Of a stretch of 64,000 nt of DNA, positions 25,906-34,405 are shown piece after piece. The notes under the pieces are model-generated. The model was not told the DNA's origin. It searched no databases and saw only the letters and a program-made list of their open reading frames with translations. Source of the DNA: Actinomycetes bacterium (GTDB lineage: Bacteria; Actinomycetota; Actinomycetes; Actinomycetales; Cellulomonadaceae); NCBI GenBank assembly GCA_021793115.1, contig JAJYTJ010000001.1, forward strand, positions 1-64,000, written 5' to 3'. The position numbers and the translations under genes are program-made. Position 1 is the first letter of the stretch. Each line of letters begins with the position of its first letter.

Positions 25906-26789
25906 GTGCGTCGATCGTCGCCCGGCCCCTGCTTGTGACGGAGCTGGACCCTGAGCGGCGCCGTGAGCTCGACGAGCTCGCCCGCCAGATACGCATCTCG
26001 ATCGTCACGATGCTCGAGCAGGCGGGCAGCGGCCACAGCGCCGGACCGCTCGGGATGGCCGAGATCTTCGCCGTGCTCTACGGGCACGTCCTGCGGCACC
26101 GGCCGGATCAGCCCGACTGGGCTGACCGCGACGTGCTGCTGCTCAGCAACGGCCACACCGCCCCCGTCCTGTACGCGGCAATGGCGCACGCAGGGTACTT
26201 CCCGTTGAGCGAGCTCGGCACGCTCCGGCGCCTCGGCAGCCGCCTGCAAGGCCATCCCGAGCGGCTCGCCCTTCCCGGGCTGGAGAGCACCAGCGGCCCG
26301 CTCGGATCGGGACTGTCGCAGGGCGCCGGGTTGGCGCACGTCATCCAGCATCTCGACGGCCGCCGGGATCGGTTCGTCTATGTCGTCATGGGCGACGGCG
26401 AGCTGGACGAGGGCAACGTCTGGGAGGCGGCGATGTACGCCGCCAAGTACGGCCTCGGCCAGCTCGTCGGGATCGTCGACCGCAACTACATCCAAATCGA
26501 CGGCGGCACCGAGGAGGTCATGCCCCTGGGTGACCTGGCCGGCAAGTTCGCCTCGTTCGGCTGGCACGTGGTCGAGGTCGACGGCCACGACGTCGCGGCG
26601 CTGGTCGCGGCGGTCGCCGCCTGCCAGGCGGAGACCGACCGCCCGAGCGTGATCATCGCCGACACCGTTCCTGGCAAGGGAGTCCCATATATGGAGTCAG
26701 ACCATCGTTGGCACGGCAAGGTGCCGACGGCCGACCAGCTCGCCGAGGCGCTGAGTGCGCTCGCGACCAGCACGGAGGCCGGACGGTGA
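25902..26789 (+). CDS. Transketolase, N-terminal (ThDP-binding) subunit
   Basis: A 295-residue protein equal to the first half of a transketolase. It has SGHSAGPLGMAE near the N-terminus, LSNGHTAPVLYA, and the thiamine diphosphate motif GDGELDEGNVWEA at 164-176 running to VDRN about 28 residues on, the usual GDG...N spacing. The partner half is the next gene, overlapping by 4 bases (GTGA). Split transketolases of this type occur in archaea and in sugar-acid clusters, and transfer two-carbon ketol units; hydroxypyruvate can serve as an irreversible donor. Translation likely depends on the small upstream ORF. Confidence 0.9.
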   Translation: MSASIVARPLLVTELDPERRRELDELARQIRISIVTMLEQAGSGHSAGPLGMAEIFAVLYGHVLRHRPDQPDWADRDVLLLSNGHTAPVLYAAMAHAGYFPLSELGTLRRLGSRLQGHPERLALPGLESTSGPLGSGLSQGAGLAHVIQHLDGRRDRFVYVVMGDGELDEGNVWEAAMYAAKYGLGQLVGIVDRNYIQIDGGTEEVMPLGDLAGKFASFGWHVVEVDGHDVAALVAAVAACQAETDRPSVIIADTVPGKGVPYMESDHRWHGKVPTADQLAEALSALATSTEAGR

Positions 26790-27739
26790 TCGCGACGTCC
26801 GTGACGGTCGAGCCGATCCGGATGGGCTTCGGGCGGGGCCTGCTCGAGGCCGGCATCCGCGACGAACGGGTCGTGGCTCTGTGCGCTGACCTGGCCGAGA
26901 GCACCCAGATGCATCTGTTCCGTGAGCGGTTCCCACACCGGTTCATCGAGGTCGGTGTCGCTGAGCAGAATCTCGTGACCGTCGCCGCTGGCATGGCGGC
27001 GGCCGGGCGTATCCCGTTCACCAGCAGTTACGCGGCGTTCAGCCCCGGCCGTAACTGGGAGCAGATCAAGACCACTGCTGCGCTGAACCAGCAGCCGGTC
27101 AAGGTCGTGGGGTCGCACGCGGGGCTCAACGTCGGGCCTGACGGTGCGACCCATCAGATGCTGGAGGACATCGCGCTGATGCGCGTCATGCCGAACATGG
27201 TCGTGGTCGCTCCCGCCGACAGCGTCGAGGCCGAGAAGGCGACGCTCGCCCTGGCCGAGAACGACCGGCCGAGCTACCTGCGGCTGGCGCGCGACGCCAC
27301 CCCAGTGTTCACCGCGGCCGACGCACCATTCGAGATCGGCCGTGCGCGGGTGCTGCGGACCGGCAGCGACGTCACGCTCGCCGGCACCGGCACGATGACC
27401 TACCAGCTGCTTGTCGCCGCGGAGCTGCTCGCCGCGCAGGGCGTGTCGGCAGAGGTGGTGCATGTCGCGACCATCAAGCCGCTGGACGGCGACACCCTGC
27501 TGACCAGTGTCGCCAAGACGGGGCGTGTCGTGTCGGCGGAAGAGGCGCAGATCGCAGGTGGGTTCGGCGGCGCCGTCGCCGAGCTGCTGTGCGAGCACCT
27601 GCCCACCCCGCTGCTGCGCTGCGGCGTCCTCGACAGGTACGGGGAGTCCGGGTCTCCGGCCGAGCTCCTCGACCGGTTCGAGCTCACCGGCCAGCACCTG
27701 GCCCGGAAGATCCTGACGTTCGTGGGCAGCCATGACTGA
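26786..27739 (+). CDS. Transketolase, C-terminal subunit
   Basis: A 317-residue protein equal to the pyrimidine-binding and C-terminal domains of transketolase: RFIEVGVAEQNLVTVAAGMA contains the glutamate that activates thiamine, followed by PFTSSYAAFSPGRNWEQIK, SHAGLNVGPDGATHQMLEDIA, and the C-terminal VVSAEEAQIAGGFGGAVAE. The start is GTG 26786 with GGAGG 7 bases upstream, overlapping the end of the N-subunit gene. The two subunits must pair to make the active site. It overlaps the following dehydrogenase gene by 8 bases. Confidence 0.9.
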   Translation: MIATSVTVEPIRMGFGRGLLEAGIRDERVVALCADLAESTQMHLFRERFPHRFIEVGVAEQNLVTVAAGMAAAGRIPFTSSYAAFSPGRNWEQIKTTAALNQQPVKVVGSHAGLNVGPDGATHQMLEDIALMRVMPNMVVVAPADSVEAEKATLALAENDRPSYLRLARDATPVFTAADAPFEIGRARVLRTGSDVTLAGTGTMTYQLLVAAELLAAQGVSAEVVHVATIKPLDGDTLLTSVAKTGRVVSAEEAQIAGGFGGAVAELLCEHLPTPLLRCGVLDRYGESGSPAELLDRFELTGQHLARKILTFVGSHD

Positions 27740-28727
27740 CGCCGCCGCGACGCACGCACCGAAGCCGCGGGTGGTCGTCACTCGAACGCTACCCGGCGCC
27801 ACGCTGGCACCGCTGGCCAACGTCGCCGACCTGTGGGTGTGGCCGCACGACCGGCCGATGCCCGCGCAGGAACTGCTCGCCGTGGTTCCGGGCGCCAGCG
27901 CGCTCGTCACCACGATTAACGACCGGATCGACGAAGACGTTGCCGTCGCCGCCGGCCCCGGCCTGCGGGTCGTGGCGAACACCGCGGCCGGGTACGACAA
28001 CCTCGACGTCGCCGCGCTCACCGGCCACGACGTGATCGTCACCCACACGCCGGGCGTGCTCGTAGACGCGACCGCGGATCTCGCGTTCGCGCTCCTGCTG
28101 GCCGCGACCCGCCGGATCGTGGAGGCCGACCGGCTGGTCCGATCCGGGCAGGCCTGGCAGTGGGACCTGGAGTTCATGCTCGGGTCCGGGCTGCAGGGCA
28201 AGCAGCTCGGGATCGTCGGGATGGGCGCCATCGGACGGGCCGTCGCCCAGCGGGCCGTGGCTTTCGGGATGCAGGTCGTGCACAGCGACCGGATGGCACC
28301 CGCGGTCGTGGACGGCGCAGGCGGCGTGCTGTCCCGCGCGGTCACGTTCGACGAGCTGATCGGATCCAGCGACGTGATCAGCCTGCACTGCCCGCTGACG
28401 CCCGAGACCCGGCACCTGATCGACGAGGCGGCACTGCGGCGGATGCGTCCCGGGGCGTGCCTGGTCAACACCGCGCGCGGCCCGATCGTGGACGAGGCCG
28501 CGCTGGTCGTCGCGCTGCGCGAGGGATGGATCGGCTCGGCGGGCCTGGACGTGTACGAGGACGAGCCCGCCCTGCACCCGGGGCTGCGAGAGCTCGAGAA
28601 CGCCGTGCTCGCGCCGCACCTCGGCTCGGCGACCGTCGAGACGCGCACCCGGATGGCCGAGCTCGCCGTCGCCAACGTCGTGGCAGTCCTGGCCGGGGAA
28701 CCGGCACCGACCCCGGTCCGCCGATGA
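27732..28727 (+). CDS. D-2-hydroxyacid dehydrogenase, glyoxylate/hydroxypyruvate reductase type
   Basis: A 331-residue member of the D-isomer-specific 2-hydroxyacid dehydrogenases. The Rossmann motif is GIVGMGAIG (GMGAIG at 163-168). Catalytic positions lie in VNTARGPIVDE (Arg), DVYEDEP (Glu) and LAPHLGS (His). The substrate-domain motif VANTAAGYDNLDV is as in GyaR/GhrB-type enzymes rather than lactate or phosphoglycerate dehydrogenases. The likely reaction is NAD(P)H-dependent reduction of hydroxypyruvate to D-glycerate, which fits the glycerate kinase that follows with an ATGA overlap. Confidence 0.9.
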   Translation: MTDAAATHAPKPRVVVTRTLPGATLAPLANVADLWVWPHDRPMPAQELLAVVPGASALVTTINDRIDEDVAVAAGPGLRVVANTAAGYDNLDVAALTGHDVIVTHTPGVLVDATADLAFALLLAATRRIVEADRLVRSGQAWQWDLEFMLGSGLQGKQLGIVGMGAIGRAVAQRAVAFGMQVVHSDRMAPAVVDGAGGVLSRAVTFDELIGSSDVISLHCPLTPETRHLIDEAALRRMRPGACLVNTARGPIVDEAALVVALREGWIGSAGLDVYEDEPALHPGLRELENAVLAPHLGSATVETRTRMAELAVANVVAVLAGEPAPTPVRR

Positions 28728-29779
28728 CCGTGACCTCGCCGACGGGCCGGCTCGTCATCGCCCCCGACAGCTTCAAGGGGACCTACAGCGCTGTGCAGGT
28801 CTCAGCTGCCATCGCCCGGGGTGCCCGGACGAGGGCAGCCGGCTCCGCCCTGGACGTGGTCGAACTGCCGGTCGCCGACGGTGGGGAGGGAACCCTCGAT
28901 GCGCTGCGCGTCCCGATGGGCCTGACGCTGGTCGATGCGCCCAGCTGCAACCCCTGGGGCAGGCCACGCACGGGCCGGTACGGTCTGCGCACCGGCCGCG
29001 CAGGTGAGGGTGTCGCCGTGGTGGAGGTGGCCGAGTCCGACGGGCTCACCGTCGCACACGACGGTGCCCGTGACCCCGTAACAGCGGGCACCCGCGGCAC
29101 CGGGATGCTGGTGGTCGACGCCCTACGGCGCGGCGCGCAGCACATTCTGATCGCCGCCGGCGGGTCCGCGACGACCGACGGTGGTCGCGGCCTGATCGAG
29201 GAGGTTGATCGTGTCGGCGGCATCGGTTCGGCGCGCCTGAGCGTGCTCACCGACGTCCGCACCCGGTTCGACGAGGCCGCGGTGGTCTTCGGTCCGCAGA
29301 AGGGCGCCAACGCGACCCAGGTCGCCGAGCTCACCGCCCGGCTGCGCCGGTTCGGTGCCGAACTGCCGCGCAACCCGCAGGACGTCGTCGGCGGCGGAGC
29401 GGCCGGCGGCCTGGCCGGCGGGCTCTGGGCGTGGTTCGACGCCGCGATCGTCCCCGGCGCGAACTTCGTACTGGAGCACCTGAGACTCGACACCACGCTC
29501 CGCGGGGCAGTCGGGCTCGTCGTCGGGGAAGGGCGTCTAGACGGTCAGAGCGCCGACGGCAAGATCGTCTCCGCGCTGATCGAGCGTGCCGCCGGAATCG
29601 AGGTGCACGCGGTCGTCGGCAGCCTCGGCCCCGACGCCGACCGGTTGTCACACCGTTTCGCCTCCGTGCACATCGCCACCGACGAGGACGCCATGGCCGC
29701 CGCTGGCGCAACCATCGCCGGCCGCTATCTCCACCCGGCCGCGCGCCATCCCGACGCCCGGTCTCACTCGAACACCTGA
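28724..29779 (+). CDS. Glycerate 2-kinase (GarK/GlxK family)
   Basis: A 351-residue protein with the GarK-type signature: IAPDSFKGTYSAVQV at the N-terminus, VELPVADGGEGTLDAL, ESDGLTVA, HILIAAGGSATTDGGRG, and VVGEGRLDGQSADGK. It would phosphorylate D-glycerate to 2-phosphoglycerate, which enters glycolysis. The ATG at 28724 overlaps the dehydrogenase stop and fixes the start; it begins MTVTSPTGRLVIAPDSFKG. The protein is slightly shorter than the usual 375-380 residues. It closes the carbon-recovery branch of the cluster. Confidence 0.92.
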   Translation: MTVTSPTGRLVIAPDSFKGTYSAVQVSAAIARGARTRAAGSALDVVELPVADGGEGTLDALRVPMGLTLVDAPSCNPWGRPRTGRYGLRTGRAGEGVAVVEVAESDGLTVAHDGARDPVTAGTRGTGMLVVDALRRGAQHILIAAGGSATTDGGRGLIEEVDRVGGIGSARLSVLTDVRTRFDEAAVVFGPQKGANATQVAELTARLRRFGAELPRNPQDVVGGGAAGGLAGGLWAWFDAAIVPGANFVLEHLRLDTTLRGAVGLVVGEGRLDGQSADGKIVSALIERAAGIEVHAVVGSLGPDADRLSHRFASVHIATDEDAMAAAGATIAGRYLHPAARHPDARSHSNT

Positions 29780-29797
29780 GATCAAGGAGCACCCGCC

Positions 29798-30724
29798 ATG
29801 ACCAGCAGCACCGTCGCCGCTGACGGCCCCGCCGACGCCCCCGCACCGTTCCGGCGCTGGCAGATCGGCAACGTCACCGTCACCCAGGTCGTCGAGTTCG
29901 CACCGACCCTGCCGATCACCTTCCTGTTCCCGCAGGCCACGCGCGACGTCGTGGACGCCAACCCGTGGCTGCAGCCGGACTTCGTTGATGCCGACGGCAA
30001 CATCCGGATGAGCGTGCACGGCTACGTCCTGGAAAGCGAGGGGCGGCGGATCATCGTCGACTCCGGGTACGGCAACCACAAGCATCGGCCGTTCTTCCAG
30101 ATCGGCCACCAGATGGACGGCCCATTCCTTGAGAACCTCGCAGACGCCGGGTACCCCCGCGAGACGATCGACACAGTGATCTGCACGCACCTGCACGGCG
30201 ACCACGTCGGCTGGAACACGATGCTCGTCGAAGGAGAATGGGTGCCGACCTTCCAGGCAGCCCGCTACCTGTTCAACTCCGAGGAGTTTGCCTTCTGGTC
30301 GGCGCTGCAGCGTCCGGACGGGGACGACGTCACGTTCGAACGGGAGCAGTGGCAGATCTTCACCGACAGCGTCGGTCCGGTGGCGGAGGCCGGCCTGGTC
30401 GACTACATCGACGGGCGCTACGACGTGACCTCGGAGATCACGCTGGAACCTACGCCGGGGCACTCGCCCGCGCACGCGTCGGTGCGGATCCACTCCGGCG
30501 GTGAGGAGGCATGGATCATCGGCGACGTCGCCCACCATCCGGTTCAGTTGGCTCGGCCCGACTGGGGATTCTCTGACGACGACCACGACGCAGCCGCAGC
30601 AACCCGCCGCGCGCTGCTGGAGCGGCTTGCCGACCAGCCGATCACCGTCTTCGGGAGCCACTGGGCGGGGCGCAACGCGGTCCGCATCGTCCGCCACGGC
30701 TCGGCGTTCGCCGTCGCCCCCTGA
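29798..30724 (+). CDS. Metallo-beta-lactamase-fold hydrolase, lactonase-like
   Basis: A 308-residue protein with the zinc motif HLHGDH at 131-136, downstream metal ligands in TPGHSPAH and IGDVAHHP, and a terminal GSHW. The layout resembles AiiA/lactonase-type and other alpha-beta/beta-alpha hydrolases rather than beta-lactamases. There is no signal peptide, so it acts in the cytoplasm. AAGGAG lies upstream of the ATG, 18 bases after the kinase gene, so it belongs to the same operon. In this cluster it probably opens a lactone or cleaves an ester intermediate. Confidence 0.85.
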   Translation: MTSSTVAADGPADAPAPFRRWQIGNVTVTQVVEFAPTLPITFLFPQATRDVVDANPWLQPDFVDADGNIRMSVHGYVLESEGRRIIVDSGYGNHKHRPFFQIGHQMDGPFLENLADAGYPRETIDTVICTHLHGDHVGWNTMLVEGEWVPTFQAARYLFNSEEFAFWSALQRPDGDDVTFEREQWQIFTDSVGPVAEAGLVDYIDGRYDVTSEITLEPTPGHSPAHASVRIHSGGEEAWIIGDVAHHPVQLARPDWGFSDDDHDAAAATRRALLERLADQPITVFGSHWAGRNAVRIVRHGSAFAVAP

Positions 30725-30732
30725 TCCACTCC

Positions 30733-30752
30733 CACTGTCCCACGGGACAGTG
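30733..30752. promoter_or_regulatory. Perfect palindrome after the hydrolase gene
   Basis: CACTGTCC (30733-30740) and GGACAGTG (30745-30752) flank CACG. It starts 9 bases after the hydrolase stop codon. With no T-tract it could be an operator for the genes downstream (DUF296 and transporter) or a short hairpin at the end of the operon. Confidence 0.4.
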
Positions 30753-30860
30753 CGTATGGCTGCGTCCAGCGCGCCGCCGGACACTGCCAAGTACCCACAC
30801 CTCTATACGCCCCCTCGTGGGATGCGCCGCGTCTCACGCCAGAAAAAAGGAGACACAGAA

Positions 30861-31439
30861 ATGGCACGGCTGTCAATGAAGGGCCAGATTGACGAAGTCA
30901 TCTACACCCGCCTGGAGCCCGGTGAAGACCTCTTGCGTGCGCTTTGGGACATCGCTGAAGAACACGACATCCGCGCGGGCGTGATCATGGAGGGTAGCGG
31001 CGGCCTCAAGAACTTTCGGGTGCAGCGCTACCCGCACAACGCCAAGACCTGCCTGCTGCCGATCGACATCGTCGAGTACGACGGCCCGCTTGAGGCGAAT
31101 GTCCACGGCAACATCGGCCGTATGGTGATCGAACCCGGCGCGGTCAAGGAACTTCCGATCCCCACGATCCCTGGTGTCCTCGACACCGAGCTGGACAAGT
31201 GGAACATGGCTGGCGCCCAGGGCGGCGACGGATCCCCCTACGTGCACGCCCACATGACTGCGTCTACCCGGAATGACACGATCATGGGCCACCTGATGAC
31301 CGGGACCCGAATCGAGAGCCTGGCACAGTCCTACGACATCCCGTCGCACTTCACCGTGGTCATCGCGAAGCTCAAGGGCTTCGAGTTCCAATACCGGATG
31401 ACCGAGACGGGCTTCTTCCACGACTACGTGGCGATCTGA
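30861..31439 (+). CDS. PPC/DUF296-domain protein
   Basis: A 192-residue protein with features of the plants-and-prokaryotes-conserved (PPC, DUF296) domain: an N-terminal strand followed by RLEPGEDLLRALWDIAEEHD, then a glycine turn GSGGLKNFRV, and the HAHMTAS segment that matches the conserved histidine-bearing strand of the family. Bacterial PPC proteins form trimers, and their role is poorly known; some sit in catabolic clusters. AAAAAAGGAG, unusually A-rich for this DNA, precedes the ATG at 30861 by 8 bases. A strong terminator follows at 31453, so this gene ends a transcript. Confidence 0.75.
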   Translation: MARLSMKGQIDEVIYTRLEPGEDLLRALWDIAEEHDIRAGVIMEGSGGLKNFRVQRYPHNAKTCLLPIDIVEYDGPLEANVHGNIGRMVIEPGAVKELPIPTIPGVLDTELDKWNMAGAQGGDGSPYVHAHMTASTRNDTIMGHLMTGTRIESLAQSYDIPSHFTVVIAKLKGFEFQYRMTETGFFHDYVAI

Positions 31440-31452
31440 GACCAACGCCACC

Positions 31453-31488
31453 CACGCGCGGCGGCCCTTGACCGCCGCGCGTGCCTTT
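31453..31488 (+). terminator. Strong rho-independent terminator
   Basis: A 12-bp perfect GC-rich stem (31453-31464 with 31472-31483) with a 7-base loop is followed by CCTTTTG. It lies 14 bases after the DUF296 stop codon and separates that transcript from the importer gene downstream. Confidence 0.85.
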
Positions 31489-31522
31489 TGTGGACTCATC
31501 AATGACGACGAGGAGCACAACG

Positions 31523-32761
31523 ATGAAAAGCCGAGTTGCGGTCACGGTCGCGATCTTGTTCATTGCGTTGCAGGGCGAGGGAATGAACCTCATCACCCCG
31601 GCCCTGCAGACCATCGCGACTGCGTTCCCCAGCGTGCCGTTCAGTTCAATCGTACTTGTGGTGACCATCACCAACCTTGTGTTGATCCCGATCTCGCTGC
31701 TCATCGGCGTGATCGACCGACGGATCATCACATCAAAGAACCTTGCCATCATCGGCTTGGTCTTGTTCGTTGTCGCGGGTGCGGCACCCTACTTCCTGAC
31801 GAACTTCGCCGCCATCTTGGTCGCGCGCGGCTTCTACGGGATCGGGCTCGCCCTGTGCACCGTCCTGCCCGCCTCGCTCATGCTGCAGTACTTCAAGGAC
31901 TCCAGCCAGGCCCGCCTGATGGGCTACGCGACCGCGACGCGAACCTTGGGCGGTGTGGTGAGTGCCGCGATCGGTGGGGTCCTGGCGGTCAGCGGCTGGC
32001 AGTACGCGTTCCTAGGGCACCTCATCGCGATCCCCTCGCTGATTGCGGTCGTGATCTGGCTCCCGCGCGACGAGCTTCCCGCGCGCGCCTCGCGCGCCGA
32101 GCGGGCCGGCAGAGCGCCCGCAGAGCGCCTTCCCGCGTCGATCTATCTGGTTGCGGTCGTCGCGCTCGTCATGGCGCTGACCGTCTACCCGATCCTGACC
32201 TTCATGTCGACGATCATCGCCGATCAGCATCTCGGCAACGCTGCGACCGCAGGTCTGGCCAACTCGATCTTCGCTGGGGGTGGCGTCGTGGCTGGGTTGC
32301 TGTATCCCCTGCTCAAGAAGCTGTCCGCGAGGTACGTCATCACGCTGGGATTCGTCCTGCTCATTGCCGGTCAGGCGTGCATGATCAGCGCCGCCAGCGT
32401 CGCGATGCTCATTGCGGCGTCGGCGCTCGCCGGCATTGCGTTCGGCGTAATCCTCACCGAGGTCTTCGTCCTGTGCGACCAGCTGAGCCCGAACTCCCGG
32501 GTCTCGATGGGTGTCGGGCTGGCGGTCGGGTTCATGAACATCGGTGCGTTCGCCTCCGCCTACCTGTTCACCTGGGTGATGGGCCTGCTCGGGCAGAGCG
32601 ACCTGCGGCTGTCGTTCGTTACCGGTGTGGTCATCAACGTCGTCGTCGCGACCGCGTTCACCCTCGTCGTCTCGCGAGCTCAGCTCAAGCCCCCCGCTCC
32701 ACGGGAGGAGACCCCCGCACCAGAGCCGGAGCCTGCAGAGCTCGCCGCCGATCAGGCCTGA
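31523..32761 (+). CDS. MFS transporter, probable importer of the catabolic cluster
   Basis: A 412-residue protein with about 12 membrane helices and a charged, Pro/Glu-rich C-terminal tail (PAPREETPAPEPEPAEL). The motif between helices 2 and 3 is degenerate (GVIDRRIITSKN), unlike drug exporters. The ATG at 31523 has GAGGAG 8 bases upstream; the in-frame ATG at 31502 lacks one. It begins after a strong terminator and is followed 54 bases on by the carboxylesterase, suggesting a second operon for uptake and first hydrolysis of the substrate. Confidence 0.85.
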   Translation: MKSRVAVTVAILFIALQGEGMNLITPALQTIATAFPSVPFSSIVLVVTITNLVLIPISLLIGVIDRRIITSKNLAIIGLVLFVVAGAAPYFLTNFAAILVARGFYGIGLALCTVLPASLMLQYFKDSSQARLMGYATATRTLGGVVSAAIGGVLAVSGWQYAFLGHLIAIPSLIAVVIWLPRDELPARASRAERAGRAPAERLPASIYLVAVVALVMALTVYPILTFMSTIIADQHLGNAATAGLANSIFAGGGVVAGLLYPLLKKLSARYVITLGFVLLIAGQACMISAASVAMLIAASALAGIAFGVILTEVFVLCDQLSPNSRVSMGVGLAVGFMNIGAFASAYLFTWVMGLLGQSDLRLSFVTGVVINVVVATAFTLVVSRAQLKPPAPREETPAPEPEPAELAADQA

Positions 32762-32815
32762 CCCGAGGGACAGCTCAACCCCGCACGCGACCGAAGAGGA
32801 GGAGGAGAAGCGCAG

Positions 32816-34363
32816 ATGCCGAGCAGCAGGGACGTCGTGATCGAGACCATTGCCGGCCCCGTGCGAGGAGAGTTGCGCCCGGACGGTGTCCAGGTCTTTC
32901 GGGGGATCCCCTATGCGGAGCCCCCGATCGGCCCGCTGCGCTTCGCCGCCTCGGTGCCCGTCGAACCCTGGACGGAACCGCGCGACGCCACGTCCTTCGG
33001 CCCGACCGTTCCCCAGGGCCGGGTCCCGGAGCCGTTCGGCACGATCATGGCTCCGGTTCACCTCGCGGGAGAGGACTGCCTCTCGCTGAACGTCTGGGCG
33101 CCCGCCGCGCGTGACGACGGAGGACGACCCGTCTTGGTCTGGATCCACGGCGGCGGGTTCCTCGCCGGCTCCGGGTCGGATCCCCACTACGACGGGTCGT
33201 CCTTCGCCCGCGACGGCGTGGTGTGCGTGACCTTCAACTACCGGGTTGGTGCGCTGGGTTTCCTGCGGGTGCCCGGCGTCACCGGGTCCGGCAACGCCGG
33301 GCTGCTCGACCAGGTCGCCGTGCTGCGGTGGGTACAGGAGAACATCGCGGCCTTCGGCGGCGACCCGGGTTTGGTCACCATCGCAGGCGAGAGCGCGGGA
33401 GCGCAGTTCATCTCCGCGCTCATGGCGATGCCGGCCGCCTCAGGGCTCTTCCAGCGCGCGGTGATGTCCAGCGGCAGCCCCCGCGTCGCGGTGAGCACCT
33501 CCACCGCGGACGAGGTCGTCCTGCTGATGGCCGATCACCTGGGCATCGATCGCGATGACACCGCCGCATGGCAGGCGCTCGGCACCGAACGGCTGCTCAC
33601 CGCGCAGGCCGAGGTCACCGCGATCGTCGACGGACGCCTCCCGGGTACTCCCGCGGAGCTCGCCTGCGACGCGATCCCTACCGCCTTCCGCCCGGTGTAC
33701 GGAACCGCCGAGCTGCCCACACGGCCGTTGGAGGCCATCCGGGCCGGGGCTGCGGCGGGCGTCCCGTGCCTGATCGGTGGGATGGGGGAGGAGTTCCGGT
33801 GCCTGTTCGACGACGTGACGCTGCCCGAGGAGTACCTGCGGGACATGGTCGCGCTCGGGTTCGGGGCGGGGGCGGAGGGCCGGCCCGCCGACGTCGACAC
33901 GGTGATCGACACGTATCGCACGCACCGCAGCGCCGTGACAAACGCCGACGTCGTGAGCGCGGTGATGGCCGACTGGATGTTCGGGATGCCCTCCTCGCGG
34001 TTGGCCGACGCCCAGGCCGAGCACGCCGAGGTCTACGCCTACCGCGTCGACTGGGCGTTGGGCCGCTGGGGCGCGAGCCACACCGTGGACATCGTCCTCG
34101 CCTTCGACACGCTCGACACGGACTCCGCCCGCACGGTGATCGGCGACGTTGACGCTACGTCGGTCGCCGCTGTCCTGCACGGGGCGTGGGTCGAGTTCGT
34201 GCGCACCGGGGTGCCCGTGGCGGAATCCGCGCCGGACGCCACGAGCTGGCCGCGGTACGACACGAGCACCCGGCGGACCCTGGTCATCGACAGGTCCACG
34301 CACGTCGAGAACGACCCTCGTGCCGCTGAACGACAGCTCTGGGACGTCACGTTCCTCGGCTGA
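32816..34363 (+). CDS. Type-B carboxylesterase
   Basis: A 515-residue alpha/beta hydrolase of the carboxylesterase B/cholinesterase family: GIPYAEPPIGPLRF, EDCLSLNVWAP, the oxyanion motif IHGGGFLAGS, and the nucleophile Ser193 in GESAGAQ. The acid is probably in GMGEEFRCLF and the histidine in WGASHTVDI. No signal peptide is seen, so hydrolysis is cytoplasmic, after import. A GAGGAGGAGGAG stretch precedes the ATG. It probably releases the acid or alcohol part that the rest of the cluster breaks down. Confidence 0.9.
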   Translation: MPSSRDVVIETIAGPVRGELRPDGVQVFRGIPYAEPPIGPLRFAASVPVEPWTEPRDATSFGPTVPQGRVPEPFGTIMAPVHLAGEDCLSLNVWAPAARDDGGRPVLVWIHGGGFLAGSGSDPHYDGSSFARDGVVCVTFNYRVGALGFLRVPGVTGSGNAGLLDQVAVLRWVQENIAAFGGDPGLVTIAGESAGAQFISALMAMPAASGLFQRAVMSSGSPRVAVSTSTADEVVLLMADHLGIDRDDTAAWQALGTERLLTAQAEVTAIVDGRLPGTPAELACDAIPTAFRPVYGTAELPTRPLEAIRAGAAAGVPCLIGGMGEEFRCLFDDVTLPEEYLRDMVALGFGAGAEGRPADVDTVIDTYRTHRSAVTNADVVSAVMADWMFGMPSSRLADAQAEHAEVYAYRVDWALGRWGASHTVDIVLAFDTLDTDSARTVIGDVDATSVAAVLHGAWVEFVRTGVPVAESAPDATSWPRYDTSTRRTLVIDRSTHVENDPRAAERQLWDVTFLG

Positions 34364-34405
34364 GCCCGCAGCGGGCGCCCGCACCGACACCCCAGGAGCC
34401 GCACG

